Source: Paludisphaera borealis
GTDB lineage: Bacteria; Planctomycetota; Planctomycetia; Isosphaerales; Isosphaeraceae
Direction of reading: 5' to 3'
Length of the DNA stretch: 64,000 nt
Assembly: GCF_001956985.1 (NCBI RefSeq)
Contig: NZ_CP019082.1
Location: forward strand, 7,130,001 to 7,194,000
Shown in pieces: positions 26,745-35,081 of the stretch. Every line of letters begins with the position of its first letter. Positions within the stretch are counted from its first letter, which is position 1. The position numbers and the translations under genes were made by a program. The notes under the pieces are model-generated. The model did not search any database. It worked only from the letters and a program-made list of their open reading frames with translations, and was not told the DNA's origin.

Positions 26745-27530
26745 TCACTTCGCGCCGACCGGCCGCGGTTGGACGTTCTGAGGGGGACGAGGGCCCGACG
26801 GGGGGCATGAGAGCCGTACCAAAGTTCCGTGGCCCGGCGTGGTCTCGATCGAGAAGGCGCCTCGATGCCGTCGCCAGATGCCTCGGGCGAGGACCAGGCC
26901 CAGGCCCTGGTGGCCGGTCTTGGTGCTGAAGAACGGTTCGAGCGCGTGCTCCAGAACCTCGGCCTCCATCCCCGATCCGGTGTCGCGGATTTCCAGGACC
27001 AGCCATTCCATGGGGTCGACGAGGGTCGAGACCGTGACGACGCCTCCTTCGGCCGGCAACGACTCGCGCGCGTTCTCGAGCAGGCGGTCGAGCATGATCC
27101 GGAGATGGGACGCCTCACCGCGCAGCTTGGCCGCGGCGGCGAGGTTGACGATCCATTCGGTGTTCGACCCGCACCGTCGCTTCTGGTCGGCGATCCGCTC
27201 GCTCACGAGCTGATTGAGGTCGACGAGGTCGTCGTCGGCCTCGCCCGGGACCACGGTGAAGGCGGTGGCCCTTCGACTGAACTCGGCCAGGCCCCGGGCG
27301 AGGGTCGAGCCGTCGAGCGCGGCTTTGATGATGGCGTCGGTCCGGGTCACGGCTTCGGCCTGCTCGACGCCCGCGGCGACGGCCAGCGTCTTGAGGATCT
27401 CGGCCTGGCTGACGATCGAGCTGAAGTAGTTGATGACGTGATGAACGACGGTCGACGACAGGTGCCCCAGAACCAGATACGGATCGGGTTCATCCAGCTT
27501 TTCCGGTTCGCAGGTGGTCGAATCCAACAT
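26745..27530 (-). CDS. Minimal soluble histidine kinase-like ATPase
   Basis: This is a 261-residue protein made only of a dimerisation/phosphoacceptor helix and a GHKL ATPase domain. The likely phospho-His is in VVHHVINYFSSI (His30/31, with the H-x-x-N arrangement of HisKA boxes). The N-box is LDRLLENARESL, the G1 box DTGSGM (183-188), the F-box EPFFSTKTG and the G2 box GLGLVLARG. There is no sensor, HAMP, PAS or receiver domain. The frame runs upstream to 27659, but the ATG at 27530 starts the conserved sequence. No response regulator is nearby. It may sense through a partner such as the membrane protein encoded just downstream. Confidence 0.85.
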   Translation of the reverse strand: MLDSTTCEPEKLDEPDPYLVLGHLSSTVVHHVINYFSSIVSQAEILKTLAVAAGVEQAEAVTRTDAIIKAALDGSTLARGLAEFSRRATAFTVVPGEADDDLVDLNQLVSERIADQKRRCGSNTEWIVNLAAAAKLRGEASHLRIMLDRLLENARESLPAEGGVVTVSTLVDPMEWLVLEIRDTGSGMEAEVLEHALEPFFSTKTGHQGLGLVLARGIWRRHRGAFSIETTPGHGTLVRLSCPPSGPRPPQNVQPRPVGAK

Positions 27531-27631
27531 GACGAGCCCTTTGATCGACGACGCACGACGAAACCTGGAGCGAGCGGACGACGGCCGGTGGAGGAGCCGG
27601 CCCCGAGCGAAGGCTGGAGCGTGGAGTGAGG

Positions 27632-28888
27632 TTAGCGGACGACCCGGGCTTCGACCCAATCGGCGAAGTCGCGGACGTCGCCTCGATCGCCGAACTCGGT
27701 GATCAAGATCAGCAGCTTCGCGCCGGTGACGTCGACGTCGATCGGTCGGGGGGCGTCGCGGGCGGTCATGGGAGGGGTCGTGAACCGCGACTGACCGTCG
27801 ACCATGACGCGAAACGCGACGCTGCCCAGCGGCCCGGCCCGGTCGTCGACCCCCACGAGCGCCTGGAACCGGCGGTCGCCGGGCTTCAGCTTGTAGGCGA
27901 TCAGGGTGCGGCTCTGGGCGCCGAGCCCGCGATCGTAGGTCCGCCCGCCGAGCTGGAACGGCCGTCCCTCGACCGTGGCGTCGATGCGGAAGGGCCGGAC
28001 GGGGCCGAGGTACGGAACGTAGCTGTGGCCGTCGACGGGCCGTTCCGAGAGGTAGTCGACCGCCGAGGTCCGGGGGACCAGTCGAACGACGTCGGCCAGC
28101 GGAAACCGCAAGGCGCGGCCGAACCGGGTGACGGCCGACACGTTCCCCTTATCCAGCTTGACGTCGACGATCCCCAGCCGGGTGCCGTCGACCAGGGTCG
28201 CTTCGAAATAGGAGGTCGTGGGGCGGGGATACGAGACCAGGGCCGGATCGAAGCCGACCGCCGTGATCCCCGCGCGATCGATCTCCATGGGCTTGCCCTG
28301 GACCTGGAGCCTGACGAGCCGGTCGTCGACGCCCAGGAGCGTCCCGGCGATCCGGTCGCCGTTGCCGAGCCAGACGACTTCGCTCGTGCGCGGTTGGGTG
28401 CGAACCCGTTCCCAGAGGCGGTCGAGGGCCTCCGCATCCAGCGGCGGGGTTAGGATCAAGCCGAGCACCGAGTCGAGCGGCACCGACATCTTGCCGAGCG
28501 CGTAGGAATGCACCTCGACGGCGGCGTCGGTCGCGGAGCCGACGATCACGTTCATCAGCCGGTCGCCGTCGGGCAAGGCGACGTTCGCGCCTTCGGCGGC
28601 CCGCCCGCGCGTGTTCTCGCGCGACAGCTTGACCAGGGCGGTCAGGGGGATCTGATGGACCTGGCCGTCGGCCGAAGTGACGGCGACGCGATCGGGCGCG
28701 ATCGCCGCGATTCGACCGGACGAGGTCCGGCCGTCGACCTGAAGCACCTCGAACACGGGGGCGACGGCGGCCGGGGGCTCGCCCGCGCGCACTGTGAGCG
28801 CGATCCCGACGGTCAAGGCCGCGGCGACGGCGACCAGCCGGAGGCCCTTCGTGCGCGTCGACGACGAGTGGTGGCGGGGGCGGTGCAT
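27632..28888 (-). CDS. Exported NPCBM-domain protein
   Basis: This 418-residue protein has a signal peptide (basic start, then VAVAAALTVGIALTVRAG). A middle region carries repeated beta-structured units (DGRTSSGRIAAIAPDRVAV, GNGDRIAGTLLGVDDRLVRL), and a C-terminal NPCBM/NEW2 domain (about 280-418) contains YDRGLGAQSRTLIAYKL and FQALVGVDDRAGPLGSV. NPCBM domains bind glycans and usually sit next to glycosidase domains; here no enzyme domain is attached. The ATG at 28888 is preferred to the TTG just before it. Confidence 0.88.
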   Translation of the reverse strand: MHRPRHHSSSTRTKGLRLVAVAAALTVGIALTVRAGEPPAAVAPVFEVLQVDGRTSSGRIAAIAPDRVAVTSADGQVHQIPLTALVKLSRENTRGRAAEGANVALPDGDRLMNVIVGSATDAAVEVHSYALGKMSVPLDSVLGLILTPPLDAEALDRLWERVRTQPRTSEVVWLGNGDRIAGTLLGVDDRLVRLQVQGKPMEIDRAGITAVGFDPALVSYPRPTTSYFEATLVDGTRLGIVDVKLDKGNVSAVTRFGRALRFPLADVVRLVPRTSAVDYLSERPVDGHSYVPYLGPVRPFRIDATVEGRPFQLGGRTYDRGLGAQSRTLIAYKLKPGDRRFQALVGVDDRAGPLGSVAFRVMVDGQSRFTTPPMTARDAPRPIDVDVTGAKLLILITEFGDRGDVRDFADWVEARVVR

Positions 28889-28910
28889 CAACGTATTATA
28901 GCACCTTTCT

Positions 28911-30047
28911 TCATCGTTGAAAGATCGGCAGGAAGTTGTTGGGCATCTGGAGGATGATCAGGGCCATGGCCGTGCCGTACTCGCTGCAAATGCTGTCGGT
29001 CCAGTAGCCGGCGGCCGACTGCCGGCGCACCAGCTCGTTGCGGATGGCCGGGAACCAGTCGTTCCAGTCGTCACCGCCGCGGATCCACATCGCCTGGGCG
29101 GCGTAATAGTGGCCATAAAAATAATGGCTGTACCGGTTGCCCAGCTTGATCTCGCGCATGTACCCCTTGAGGTACGCGACGCCGTCCTTGACCTCCTTGT
29201 TGTCGTACTCGCCGGCGCTCTGGAGGGCCACGACGCCGGCCGCCGACCTGGGGAAGGCGCTCGTGCCTCCCTGAAGCATGTAGCGGAAGCCGCCGTCGGG
29301 GTTCTGCGACTGCTTAACGTAATGGATGCAGGCTTCGACCGTCTGCTTGGGAATGTAGAGCCCGGCGTTCCGCGCGGCGCGAAGGGCGTTGATCTCGCAG
29401 ATGGTGACCGAGAGGTCGGCGTCGCGGCGGATCGGCTGGTACCGCCAGCCCCCCTCGTCGTTCTGGGTGTCGATGATCAGGTGGACGGCCTTCTGGAGTT
29501 TCTCGCGCACCTCGGCCCGATGGGTCATGCCGTAGGCCTCGGCCAGAAAGAGGGTGCCGAAGCCGTGCGAGTACATCGGCCCGTGCGTCGAGGCGCCGGC
29601 GACGGAGATGAAGCCGGAGGGGGACGTGTTGTCCATCACGTACACCAGGGCCTTGTCGATCTGCGCGCCGTAGGGGCCGCGACCCGGCGACGACCCGGCG
29701 GCCATGAAGGCCAGGCCGGAAAGGCTCGTGACCGCGATGTTGCCGCGATACGTGCCGCTGCCGAACGAGCCGTCAGCGTTCTGCGACTTCGCCAGCCAGG
29801 CCAGGCCGTTCTGGATCGACCGGTCGGCGTCCGGGCCGAGGACCTCGCGCGTGCCGTCGGGAACGTCGCCGCGCGTGGCCTCGCCGAACGCGCCGACGGA
29901 CTTCGGCTTCTCCTTGGCCTGAGCCTCCTGGGCGGGCGCTTCCTTGGTTTTGGCCTGCTGCGCGCGCAACGCCGGTTCCAGGACTGGTGCGAGGCAGGCG
30001 ATCAGCGAGGCCGCGAGACCGACGATTCGGCGATCCATGGACGTCAC
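28911..30047 (-). CDS. Exported prenyltransferase/squalene-oxidase-repeat protein
   Basis: This is a 378-residue protein with a signal peptide and then an alpha/alpha-barrel of the terpenoid-cyclase fold. Repeat motifs include SQNADGSFGSGTY, TQNDEGGWRYQP, SQNPDGGFRYML and SAAGYWTDS, plus GLAWLAK and GVAYLKGYM helices. The DxDD catalytic motif of hopene cyclases is not seen, and an exported protein would not act on squalene in the cytoplasmic leaflet, so a binding or protein-processing role is more likely. It starts at GTG with the overlap GTGA with the stop of the previous gene (30044-30047), giving coupled translation. It is the last member of the MoxR/VWA operon. Confidence 0.9.
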   Translation of the reverse strand: MTSMDRRIVGLAASLIACLAPVLEPALRAQQAKTKEAPAQEAQAKEKPKSVGAFGEATRGDVPDGTREVLGPDADRSIQNGLAWLAKSQNADGSFGSGTYRGNIAVTSLSGLAFMAAGSSPGRGPYGAQIDKALVYVMDNTSPSGFISVAGASTHGPMYSHGFGTLFLAEAYGMTHRAEVREKLQKAVHLIIDTQNDEGGWRYQPIRRDADLSVTICEINALRAARNAGLYIPKQTVEACIHYVKQSQNPDGGFRYMLQGGTSAFPRSAAGVVALQSAGEYDNKEVKDGVAYLKGYMREIKLGNRYSHYFYGHYYAAQAMWIRGGDDWNDWFPAIRNELVRRQSAAGYWTDSICSEYGTAMALIILQMPNNFLPIFQR

Positions 30048-31024
30048 TCCCCGCGTACGAGTTTCTTCCGAGAAACCGACAGGTAATAGCGACGGATCAG
30101 CTCCTCGCGCGACGGCAGAGAGTCTTCCTTGAAGAGGTTGTCGATCTCTTGCCGAAGCTCGGGAGGAAGGTGGCCCCAGGCGTCCTTGCCGCCGGCCAGC
30201 ACGTGTTTGTCGGTAGGCTTGGCCGGCTTCGAGAGCGGCGCGCCGGCGGCGTTCTTCCCCGGCTGGTCGCCCGGCTGGTCGCCGGGCTTGTTTCCCGCCT
30301 GACGGACCTCCTTCATCCCCTTGCCGGCCTGCGAGCTGGACTGGCGGATCTGCTCGATGAGCGTTTCGAGCTGCTTGACGATCTCTTTCTGCTTGCCCTG
30401 GGTGTCGTCGCCGGTGTCGGGCTTGCCCAGCCGCTCCTCGATGTCGCGCATCTCCTTGACGATCTTGCCCATCGGCCCGGAGGCTTCACTCTGTCGCCGA
30501 TCCGATTGGTTGCGCTTCCGCTTGCGGCCCGAAAGCTCCTCAAGCTGCTCGTCGATCTGCTTGTCCTCGCCGGTCAGCCCGGGGGCCTGACGGTCGTCCT
30601 TGCCACTCCCGCCGCCCCCCTGGCCCGGTTCGCCGGGGGGCTGTTCGCCGCCGCCGGGCTGTTTGGGGCGGTCTTCGGCGGTCGGTTCGTCTTTGGTCGC
30701 GCCCAGCTTTTCGAGCAGGTCATCGACCGCCTTGTCCTCGGACGAGACGTCCCCCTCGCCCGCCTTGGGCTTGCCGGCTTCGGCCTTGGGCTTGGCTGGT
30801 TTCTCGGCGTCGACCACCGGCTTGTCTCGGTTCTGGTCGTCCTTGCCCGCGTCGGCCTTGGGTTGATCTTTCGGTTCCTGGCCGAGTTTCTCGATCAGGG
30901 AGTCGAGGGCCTCATCCCGCGGCTTGGCCGGTTCCTGGCCGCGCGCGGGCCCGGAGAGGCCGAAGCCAAACGCGGCGATCAGCGCGAGGGCCGCGACACG
31001 TCGTCGATTCGTCGTCGAGATCAT
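30044..31024 (-). CDS. Secreted charged low-complexity protein
   Basis: This 326-residue protein has a signal peptide (AALALIAAFGFGLSGPARG, about residues 10-28). Long Lys/Asp/Glu/Pro-rich disordered stretches surround a helical core (about 165-230, IVKEMRDIEERLGKP and IVKQLETLIEQIRQSS). The C-terminal segment (about 280-326) is WGHLPPELRQEIDNLFKEDS followed by REELIRRYYLSVSRKK and is the best candidate for a conserved functional tail. The same end is seen in proteins that accompany DUF4175-like genes in planctomycetes. It lies three bases after the coiled-coil gene and overlaps the next by four. Confidence 0.82.
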   Translation of the reverse strand: MISTTNRRRVAALALIAAFGFGLSGPARGQEPAKPRDEALDSLIEKLGQEPKDQPKADAGKDDQNRDKPVVDAEKPAKPKAEAGKPKAGEGDVSSEDKAVDDLLEKLGATKDEPTAEDRPKQPGGGEQPPGEPGQGGGGSGKDDRQAPGLTGEDKQIDEQLEELSGRKRKRNQSDRRQSEASGPMGKIVKEMRDIEERLGKPDTGDDTQGKQKEIVKQLETLIEQIRQSSSQAGKGMKEVRQAGNKPGDQPGDQPGKNAAGAPLSKPAKPTDKHVLAGGKDAWGHLPPELRQEIDNLFKEDSLPSREELIRRYYLSVSRKKLVRGE

Positions 31025-31027
31025 GGG

Positions 31028-34000
31028 TCAATCCTCCCCATCGTCGCGTTTCGGGCGCGTCATGTCGCGGACGAGGTCGGCCAGGGTCCCCTGGTCGGTC
31101 GCCAGGCTTTCGGCTTCCTGCTTCTGATCGGCGGTCAATTCCTTGCGGCGCCGGCGCAGCTCGTCGATGGCCTCGGTGCGGTCGTTGATTTCTTCCTGGA
31201 GGGCCTTGAGCATCTTGACCTGGGCCGTGGCGGGGATGCCGTCTCCGCCCCCCTGGCCGCCGCCTCCCTGCCCGCCTCCGCCCCCCTGCCCGCCTTGACC
31301 GCCGTTCTTGGCGTCGTCGGCCTTCATGGCGTCGATGAGTTGCTGGAACCGGCGGGCCGCGGCGCGGGCGGCGTCGAGGGTTTCTTGATCGGTTTTGATC
31401 GCCGCGAGTCCGGCGGCCGAGGCCTCCATGCGCTCCTTGGCGCGTTTCAGGGTCAGGGCGAAGACCGGGGCGCCTTCGAGCCGCTCAACCAGTTCGCCGG
31501 TCTCGTCCTTCAGGCCCGACTGGATCTGGCCGAGGCTTCGGACGCCGACCCGCTGGGCGCGGGTCAGGTCGCCGGCCTCGCGTCGGAGCTTGTCGTAGCC
31601 CTCGGCGTCGCCGACGAGCTTGCCCTGGCGCTCGGCCAGCGACTTGAGCTGGTCCCCCATGCGGGCGAGCTGTTCGTTGGCGAGCCGCTCCTCGGCGTCC
31701 TTGCGGGTCTGTTCGAGTTCGTCCTGGGCGTCGTTGAGGTCGGCGAGGGCGTCTTCTTCTTGCTTGCCGGCCTCGTCGCCTTCGTCCTGGTCGAGGTTCT
31801 GCTGGGCCTTGCCCATCTTGCCGGCCGCTTGCTGGCCCGATCGGCCCGCCGCATCGGCGTTCAGCTTCGCCAGTTTTTGAAGCTGTCGCTTCAACTCCTG
31901 CTGGATCTGATCCTGTTCTTTGGCGAGTTTCTTGAGCTGTTCCTTGCGCTCGCCGGCGTTGGGATTCTTCTTGGCGTCGCGGGTGGCCTTGAGATTCTTG
32001 GCCTGTCGGGCGCGGAGGTCGCGCAGCTCGGACTCGGCCTTTTTCAGCTCCTTGACCAGCCGGGCGAGTTCGCGTTCGCGGCGGTTCTGGACCGAGTCGA
32101 CCAGGTCTTTCAGCTCTTGCCGGGCTTTTTCCTGCTTGTCCCGGGCCTCGCCCATCTGGTTCTTTTCGAGGCGGTCGGCGGCCTCGCCCATCTTGGCGTT
32201 GGTCGCCTTCTGGCGGCTCTCGGCGGCGGCGTCGCGCAGGGCTGCGGCGGCCAGTGGGTCGGACTCCTCAAGCCGCTTGGCCATCTCGTCCATCCGCTCC
32301 TGCAAGTCTTGCAGGCCCTTGGCGAGTTGGTTCTGCCGCGAGGCCAGGTTGCCCAGCTCGGCCTTCTGCTCCTGCGACAGCCCGTCCGACGGCTTGCCGG
32401 CCAGCTCGGGCTTGGCCGCCGCGTCGGCCGACTGCTTGATGGCCTCTTCCTGCTTCTTGAGCAACTCTTGCGCGTCCTTGACGACGCCGCGGTAGGTCTC
32501 GAACTCGCTCAGGCCGTCGAGCATCTTTTGAAGCTCGTCGGCGATCGCCTGCTGGTTGGTCTTGGCCTGGGCGAGCGATTCCTTGGCGGCCTTGGCCGGA
32601 TCGGCGCCCCCGTTCTTGGGCTGCTCGGAATTGGGTTCGTTCGACGCATTTTTCGACGCCGGGTCGCCCGCCTTGGTCTGTCCGGGATTGGGTTCGTTCG
32701 ACGCATTTTTCGAGGTCGCGTCGCCCGCCTTGGCCTGCGCGGGATTGGGATCGTTCGACGCGGTTTTCGAGGCCGGGTCGCCCGCCTTGGGCTGTCCGGG
32801 ATTGGGTTCGTTCGACGCGGTTTTCGACGTCGGCGACGACTTCGAGGCGGCCGGCTTGGTTTCGGCGGTCTTGGAAGCCTTGTCGTCGCTGGGCTTTGCG
32901 TCGTTCGGCTTGGGCTGGCCGGCCTGATCGACGGGTTGCGCGATTGGCTTCGTTTGGTCGGAATCGCCGGCGGTTTGTTCGAGGTCCTTGCTGGCGCGGG
33001 TCAGGCTTTGTTCGGCCGGACCGAGGTTGCGTTCGCGGACCTGTTCGAGCTGCGCCAGCATCTGCTCCATCTGTTCCTTGGCCGGGGCGTTGTCGATCTT
33101 GAAGTTGCGGAGGTCGTCGAGCGAGCGGCGGATCTTCTGTTCGAGGCCGTCGTCGCGGTTGCTCAGCCGTCCCCCCACCTGGCGCTGGATCAGGCCGGCG
33201 TTGTCGAGGTCGGCGCGCTGTGATTTCGGCAGGCGGTTGGTCTTGTCGAGGGTCCGTCGGGCTTCATCGACGGGCGTGATCGCCTGCTTCTGCATGGCGA
33301 GGGTCCGCGCGATCTCCTCGCGCAGTTCGCGGCGCGATTCGTCGAACTGGCGGGCGGCGTCTTCCTTGGAGACGATCCGCAGGCGGATCTCGCGGCTCTT
33401 GCCGAGGTTCGGGCCGGGGATCGCGTCGAAGTCGCGGGCGTCGGCGTAGAACGTGATGATCGAGCCGGGGGCAAGCTTGAGCGGGGCGAGTTCCCAGTCG
33501 TGGTCGATCTCCTGGTGCTTGACCAGGGTGGCCGTCGACGCGACGGGGACGCCCGCCGAGCCGGGGCCCGCGCTCGTGCCGTTGACGGCGCCCGACGGCG
33601 CCGACCAGAGCGGGACGGCGACGGCCTCGTGGGGCTCGGAATCGCCGGCGGCCAGCTTGTAGATGAGCCGGGCCGAGTGGATGCCGTAGTCGTCGTCGAC
33701 CTCGATCTTCACCGGGATCTGGGCGTCGGCCGGCACGTCGCGGTCGGTTTTGGGCTCGGCGATCACCACGCGCGGGGCGTCGTCCTTGAACATCTTGACG
33801 TCGAACCGCACCGCCTCGCGGTTCTGGAACCCCTCGGAGTCGGTCAGCTTGAACCAGAAGCTCATGTCGTTCTTGACGTCGAGCGCGGCCTGGAACTGGG
33901 TCTGGCTCGGGTCGAGCTTCGTCGGCCGCGCGTCCGCGCCGTCGCCCAGACGCAGCTCGGCGGCGGCGAGCGGCTTGTTGGCCGCGGCGTCGATTTCGAT

Positions 34001-34972
34001 CCGGGTCCCTTCCAGCACGCGGAACGAGGTCAGGCCCGCGGCCAGCGTCTGCGCCGGGACTCCGGTGTACGGGGGCGAGACGAGCCGGAGCGTGAGCCGG
34101 CCGAGCGCGGGGGGCGGAACGACGCGGACCGCCACGTCGCGGATCGAGGTCGAGTCGTCGCCGCCGGCCACCGAGAACTCGAACGGCTGGTTGACGGTCT
34201 CGATCCGGCCCCGGAACTCGCCCCCTTCGAGGGCCCGGAGCGGCTCGACGACCACCTCGCCGTCGGCGAACCGATAGGTGGCCTTCACGACGTCGGGGAT
34301 GCGGTCGCCCGGCCGCACGACGACGGCCAGGCTGAAGACGTCGCCGCGCGCGATCTTCCGGGTGGTCCCCTGGTCGTCGACCGCCAGATGGGTTCGTTGC
34401 GGCCAGCGATCGCCTCCGAACGGGATCACGAGGCGTCGCAGGGCGATCCGGGTCGATTCCGGCTCGACGGCCGCCGACAGGCCCGCGACCACCAGGGCCA
34501 GGGCCGCCGCCGCCCCGGCGCGGACGATCGGCTTGACCTCGATCACCTCGCGGAAATCGATCGACTCGACCTCCTTGATCGCCTGCTCGACCGTCGCCGC
34601 GCGGAGGGCCGCCGAGCCGTAGCGGTCCTCGTCGCCGGCCGGCATCCGGAGGAACTGGATCGTGCTGGCCAGGCGGTCGTTGAGGCCCGGCCAGCGCTCC
34701 TCGATCCGCATTGCGATGTCGAGATCCTCGAACCGGACGATCAGCGGGCGCACGACGCGCGTCCAGCCCAGCCAGCAGGTCACGGCCGCGATCACCGCGA
34801 GCAGGAACAGCCGGACGAGGGGGTCGAGGTGGAACGCCCAGTCCGCCAGGCAGGCCGCGATCACCAGCGGCAGCAGGCCGGCGAGGACCCAGCTCAGCCC
34901 GTGGACGAGCAAGAGCCGTCGAACCCGGCCGCGGAGGGAGGCGATTCGCGATTCCAGTTGAGACCGGCTCAT
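31028..34972 (-). CDS. Large DUF4175-like membrane and coiled-coil protein
   Basis: This is a 1314-residue protein. There are two N-terminal membrane segments (about 20-44 and 52-70), a third (about 150-172), and a DUF4175-like beta-rich periplasmic part to about residue 560. A very long, highly charged, predicted coiled-coil and disordered C-terminal half follows (Gln/Lys/Glu/Ala-rich to the end), with a 19-residue tandem repeat near residues 715-780 and a GGQGG-rich linker near 1225. The exported half is probably a long periplasmic rod. It is the central gene of the MoxR/DUF58/VWA cluster; the function in the family is unknown. Confidence 0.88.
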   Translation of the reverse strand: MSRSQLESRIASLRGRVRRLLLVHGLSWVLAGLLPLVIAACLADWAFHLDPLVRLFLLAVIAAVTCWLGWTRVVRPLIVRFEDLDIAMRIEERWPGLNDRLASTIQFLRMPAGDEDRYGSAALRAATVEQAIKEVESIDFREVIEVKPIVRAGAAAALALVVAGLSAAVEPESTRIALRRLVIPFGGDRWPQRTHLAVDDQGTTRKIARGDVFSLAVVVRPGDRIPDVVKATYRFADGEVVVEPLRALEGGEFRGRIETVNQPFEFSVAGGDDSTSIRDVAVRVVPPPALGRLTLRLVSPPYTGVPAQTLAAGLTSFRVLEGTRIEIDAAANKPLAAAELRLGDGADARPTKLDPSQTQFQAALDVKNDMSFWFKLTDSEGFQNREAVRFDVKMFKDDAPRVVIAEPKTDRDVPADAQIPVKIEVDDDYGIHSARLIYKLAAGDSEPHEAVAVPLWSAPSGAVNGTSAGPGSAGVPVASTATLVKHQEIDHDWELAPLKLAPGSIITFYADARDFDAIPGPNLGKSREIRLRIVSKEDAARQFDESRRELREEIARTLAMQKQAITPVDEARRTLDKTNRLPKSQRADLDNAGLIQRQVGGRLSNRDDGLEQKIRRSLDDLRNFKIDNAPAKEQMEQMLAQLEQVRERNLGPAEQSLTRASKDLEQTAGDSDQTKPIAQPVDQAGQPKPNDAKPSDDKASKTAETKPAASKSSPTSKTASNEPNPGQPKAGDPASKTASNDPNPAQAKAGDATSKNASNEPNPGQTKAGDPASKNASNEPNSEQPKNGGADPAKAAKESLAQAKTNQQAIADELQKMLDGLSEFETYRGVVKDAQELLKKQEEAIKQSADAAAKPELAGKPSDGLSQEQKAELGNLASRQNQLAKGLQDLQERMDEMAKRLEESDPLAAAALRDAAAESRQKATNAKMGEAADRLEKNQMGEARDKQEKARQELKDLVDSVQNRRERELARLVKELKKAESELRDLRARQAKNLKATRDAKKNPNAGERKEQLKKLAKEQDQIQQELKRQLQKLAKLNADAAGRSGQQAAGKMGKAQQNLDQDEGDEAGKQEEDALADLNDAQDELEQTRKDAEERLANEQLARMGDQLKSLAERQGKLVGDAEGYDKLRREAGDLTRAQRVGVRSLGQIQSGLKDETGELVERLEGAPVFALTLKRAKERMEASAAGLAAIKTDQETLDAARAAARRFQQLIDAMKADDAKNGGQGGQGGGGGQGGGGQGGGDGIPATAQVKMLKALQEEINDRTEAIDELRRRRKELTADQKQEAESLATDQGTLADLVRDMTRPKRDDGED
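32631..32828. repeat. 57-bp tandem repeat inside the coiled-coil gene
   Basis: Three full units and a partial fourth begin with TTGGGTTCGTTCGACGC (or TTGGGATCG...) at 32631, 32688, 32745 and 32802, exactly 57 bases apart. On the coding strand each is 19 residues of the form K-T/N-A-S-N-E/D-P-N-P-x-Q-x-K-A-G-D. The units differ by a few bases, so they are not a sequencing duplicate. Confidence 0.9.
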
Positions 34973-35081
34973 GGGACCCTCCGAGTCGCGCCGGGGGAGG
35001 CCCCGGAGCTGGTCACGGCGCTACGCCGAGTGGGATCGGCGAGAATTGCGGTCGGAGAACGGTGATTCCATCCTACATCTA

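Noticed and set aside
28911-30047. Squalene-hopene cyclase
   Set aside because: A signal peptide is present, the protein is too short and no DxDD acid motif is seen.
32631-32828. CRISPR array
   Set aside because: The 57-bp units are contiguous with no unique spacers and keep the reading frame; it is a protein repeat.
29987-33223. A plus-strand frame of 1078 codons opposite the coiled-coil and secreted genes
   Set aside because: It is a Leu/Gly/Arg-rich shadow of the charged coiled-coil genes; its membrane-like look arises from reading Lys/Glu/Gln codons backwards.
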